Origin: Sindora glabra
Taxonomy: Eukaryota; Streptophyta; Magnoliopsida; Fabales; Fabaceae
Assembly: GCA_020226215.1 (NCBI GenBank)
Contig: CM035226.1
Location: 60,039,455-60,103,454, forward strand
Direction of reading: 5' to 3'
Length of the DNA: 64,000 bases
Position numbers and translations under genes: made by a program. The first letter of the stretch is position 1. Every line of letters begins with the position of its first letter. A model generated the notes under the pieces. It was not told where the DNA came from and searched no databases. It saw nothing but the letters and a program-made list of their open reading frames with translations. Of the stretch, positions 61,711-64,000 are shown piece by piece.

Positions 61711-62240
61711 GTATTATATTTGGATTGCAGCTCAAAACTTAGAAACCCGTTCGAGAAAACAAGTAATTCAGAGTGTGTAAATGGGATATTAGCAAGAAGT
61801 CCAGAGTGACGTCACTTTTCCGATTCTTCACTGTAAGGTACAAAGAAGGAGACATCTGAATCATTATTTTTGCACGGTTCAGAGTCTTTGCTCCTGTAAT
61901 TAATGACAACTTCCTGATAATATTGGATAAATGCAATCTTTGGAATTAGAAATACTATAACTGGAAGGAAACAATTTCGTTACTGGCTTCCTCCCATAAG
62001 CAAATATGCTTTCGGAACTTTGCATATTTTAACGTGAAGAACTGCAAGCAGCTACCATTTTGTGGTGAAGTTATGTGGCACTCAGAAAATAATACGAATA
62101 AGCAAGCCTACCAGTATAAAGAGACCATTTTTTACAGTTAATTTGATTCAAACATTCAAAGGTGACGAAATGCGGTCTACATTTTGTTTATAAGCAGGAC
62201 ATTCATGGTCAATTGGAATTGTTGAAAGAGTAGTCGTAGC
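61711..62240 (+). pseudogene. TNL 3' relic following the split copy
   Basis: Closest relative is 40290-40860. Blocks: ttggattgcag, gtgtaaatgggatattagca, gatattggataaatgcaatc, gtggcactcagaaaataata, gcctaccagtataaagagac, then ggtgacgaaatgcgg and the tail gcaggacattcatggtcaat, gaattgttgaaagagtag. No long frame. It starts directly where the previous copy's 3' flank ends, so the two were tandem neighbours. Confidence 0.78.
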
Positions 62241-64000
62241 CACAATTTCTTTTTGTTTTAAATTGTAATGCTTAATTAATATTGCTTTTACAACCACTTA
62301 TAACAATGATATTTTACAATTTTATTTAGCAATGATTATATTTACTTATAATTTTCTTAATCACAATGTATTCACATTCGTAATTTATAATTATACGTCT
62401 CCTACATGCTACGAAGAAAAGCTAGTTTGATTTTTACTGATAAATTCACTTGCTTGGCTTGCACCAATAATAGATGTATTAACAAGGTTACGGAAGCAAT
62501 TGCCTAGTAAAATTTTTCTAATACTATAATGTAAGATGTATTTTTTTTTTCAATAAATCAAATCATTTAAAGTAAAAAAAGGTAATGCTATTTTTACTCA
62601 ATTTCTTTTTACAAATTACTTATTTATATTTGGTAAGTTTGATTAAGTTTAATTTCATTTCTTAATTGGTTTTACTTATTCATGCACACATAAAAAATAA
62701 GTTTACTTAAATACATACGCTAGAACATAGATATTATTGCGTAAAAATTAGTGGAGAGCCCATGCTTGCCATAGGATAAAATAATATAGTGATTTGGTTA
62801 AAATTATTTTAATAAAATAAGAATAGGATTAAATGAGTATTTATCAAAAAAAAGTTCAAATTGTAAACTTCCATGCCAGAAGAACCTTGGTAATATACTA
62901 CTAATATTGACAAATTGCACAACATCTTCTTGCATAAGAGAAAAATATTATTTTTCCCTCTTATGAAGCAGGAACATTTTTTCTATAAAATCTAGTTGCC
63001 CTTTGGCTTTCATAGTTACTTGTTGACATTCGTTATTTAATTAAGTGAATAAAAGCAAACTTATTTAAATACAAATAAGTAAAAGCACTGAAGGAGTAGA
63101 TAGAACTACTAAAAACATACTTATTTTAATCTTGAACAAATAATAAAATTTTATATATAACTATGGACATTGTTTCCAACGTATTGGTAGGATCAAATCA
63201 GCCGTAATCATTAACATTTTTAAAATTTCTACTAATTTAAAATACGGATCGAATTAATTTGATTTAAACTGACATATAATTGATTAAATGCTATCTTCTG
63301 AAAATTTAATTTGGCAGTAAATCAGTTGTATGAGGAGCTTGGATGATTGCACTCTATTTTGGTAATAAAATTTTATCGAATGTTTTATAAGGAAATTATT
63401 AACACTTCTAAAAAGTAATTAAGATTGTGCAAAATACCCACCAATTTAAAATTTGGACCTAATCTGATTTTACTTGATGTATAATTAATTAACTGATATC
63501 TTTTGAAATTTTGAATTCTAATTTTGAATTCTAATTTAATATTGCGCTTCATTTTTAATTAAAATAAATTAATTATATTGAAACTTAAATGATTACATTT
63601 TAATTTGAAGTAAAATAAATTTTTATCAAATTAGAAGTTTCTAATCACATTTCAAACTAGTGCAATATTATTCTATTGTATGCTAAATTTTGTAGATCAG
63701 ATATTAATATTAATAATTAGTAAAATAATATACCCCATTTTTGGGCAGTTGAACGGTGTAGAAAATCATTATGGAATAATTTCCTACAAGCTTGTGTATG
63801 ACTCTTAGTAACCATATTTGATGAGACTTTAACAAAAAATTATAAAAATAACATATCTCAAAAGTATTTTATAACTATAGAAAAATTGGCAAATTTTTTC
63901 CATTTTTGAAGAGTTACATGCCCTAAAATTAAAACCTTTGACTTAGAAAATAAAACACCATAATATGTACATAAAAAATATACTTAAATCAATTCAATAA
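62241..64000. other. No gene seen
   Basis: AT-rich. Two diverged ~190-bp blocks at about 63209 and 63398 (attaacattttta / attaacacttcta, then aatttaaaat and tgatat(a)ttctgaaa-like parts) suggest an old tandem duplication. Confidence 0.5.

Overview
This is a very AT-rich stretch of nuclear DNA from a flowering plant. It contains a TIR-NBS-LRR (TNL) disease-resistance gene with plant-type GT-AG introns, Ty1/copia and Ty3/gypsy LTR elements, a CACTA (En/Spm) DNA transposon, MITE-like repeats and many (TA)n microsatellites. TNL genes point to a eudicot; the species cannot be named from the sequence. I see no intact cellular gene, no tRNA or rRNA gene, no CRISPR and no prokaryotic feature.

Layout. 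1-3.1 kb: a copia-type LTR at the left edge, then 5' flank ending in a TATA box. 3.17-25.6 kb: one TNL pseudogene on the + strand. Its TIR exon (3171-3530) is cut off from its NB-ARC exon (22083-23132) by an 18.5-kb gap or intron. That gap holds a copia element with matching 5-bp target duplications (4548-9862), a LINE RNase H fragment, an AT-rich tandem array, and a second LTR element (14038-19770) with a solo LTR nested inside it (15870-17485). LRR and C-JID exons follow to 25600, and the frame carries several stops and a frameshift.

25.6-40.3 kb: no genes. This part is dominated by a 10.3-kb AT-rich element (about 29925-40258). Its roughly 0.86-kb terminal inverted repeats are themselves built of short tandem repeats, and no transposase is visible. 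Inside it are a fold-back element and two diverged copies of a 2-kb repeat. 40.3-45.4 kb: a TNL 3' relic, then gypsy LTR remains.

45.4-62.2 kb: a second TNL 3' end is split by a CACTA transposon (45603-60784). The transposon carries a decayed minus-strand TNP2-type transposase and a second element gene, and has itself probably taken a ~5.4-kb insertion. The TNL 3' end resumes at 60785 and is followed directly by another TNL relic (61711-62240). 62.2-64 kb: AT-rich, no gene seen.

Reading: an ancestral tandem TNL cluster of at least three or four copies was pulled apart by successive insertions and lost coding capacity. The only stretch that could still give a short product is the TIR exon, which has an intact promoter-like context and a conserved TIR active-site Glu.
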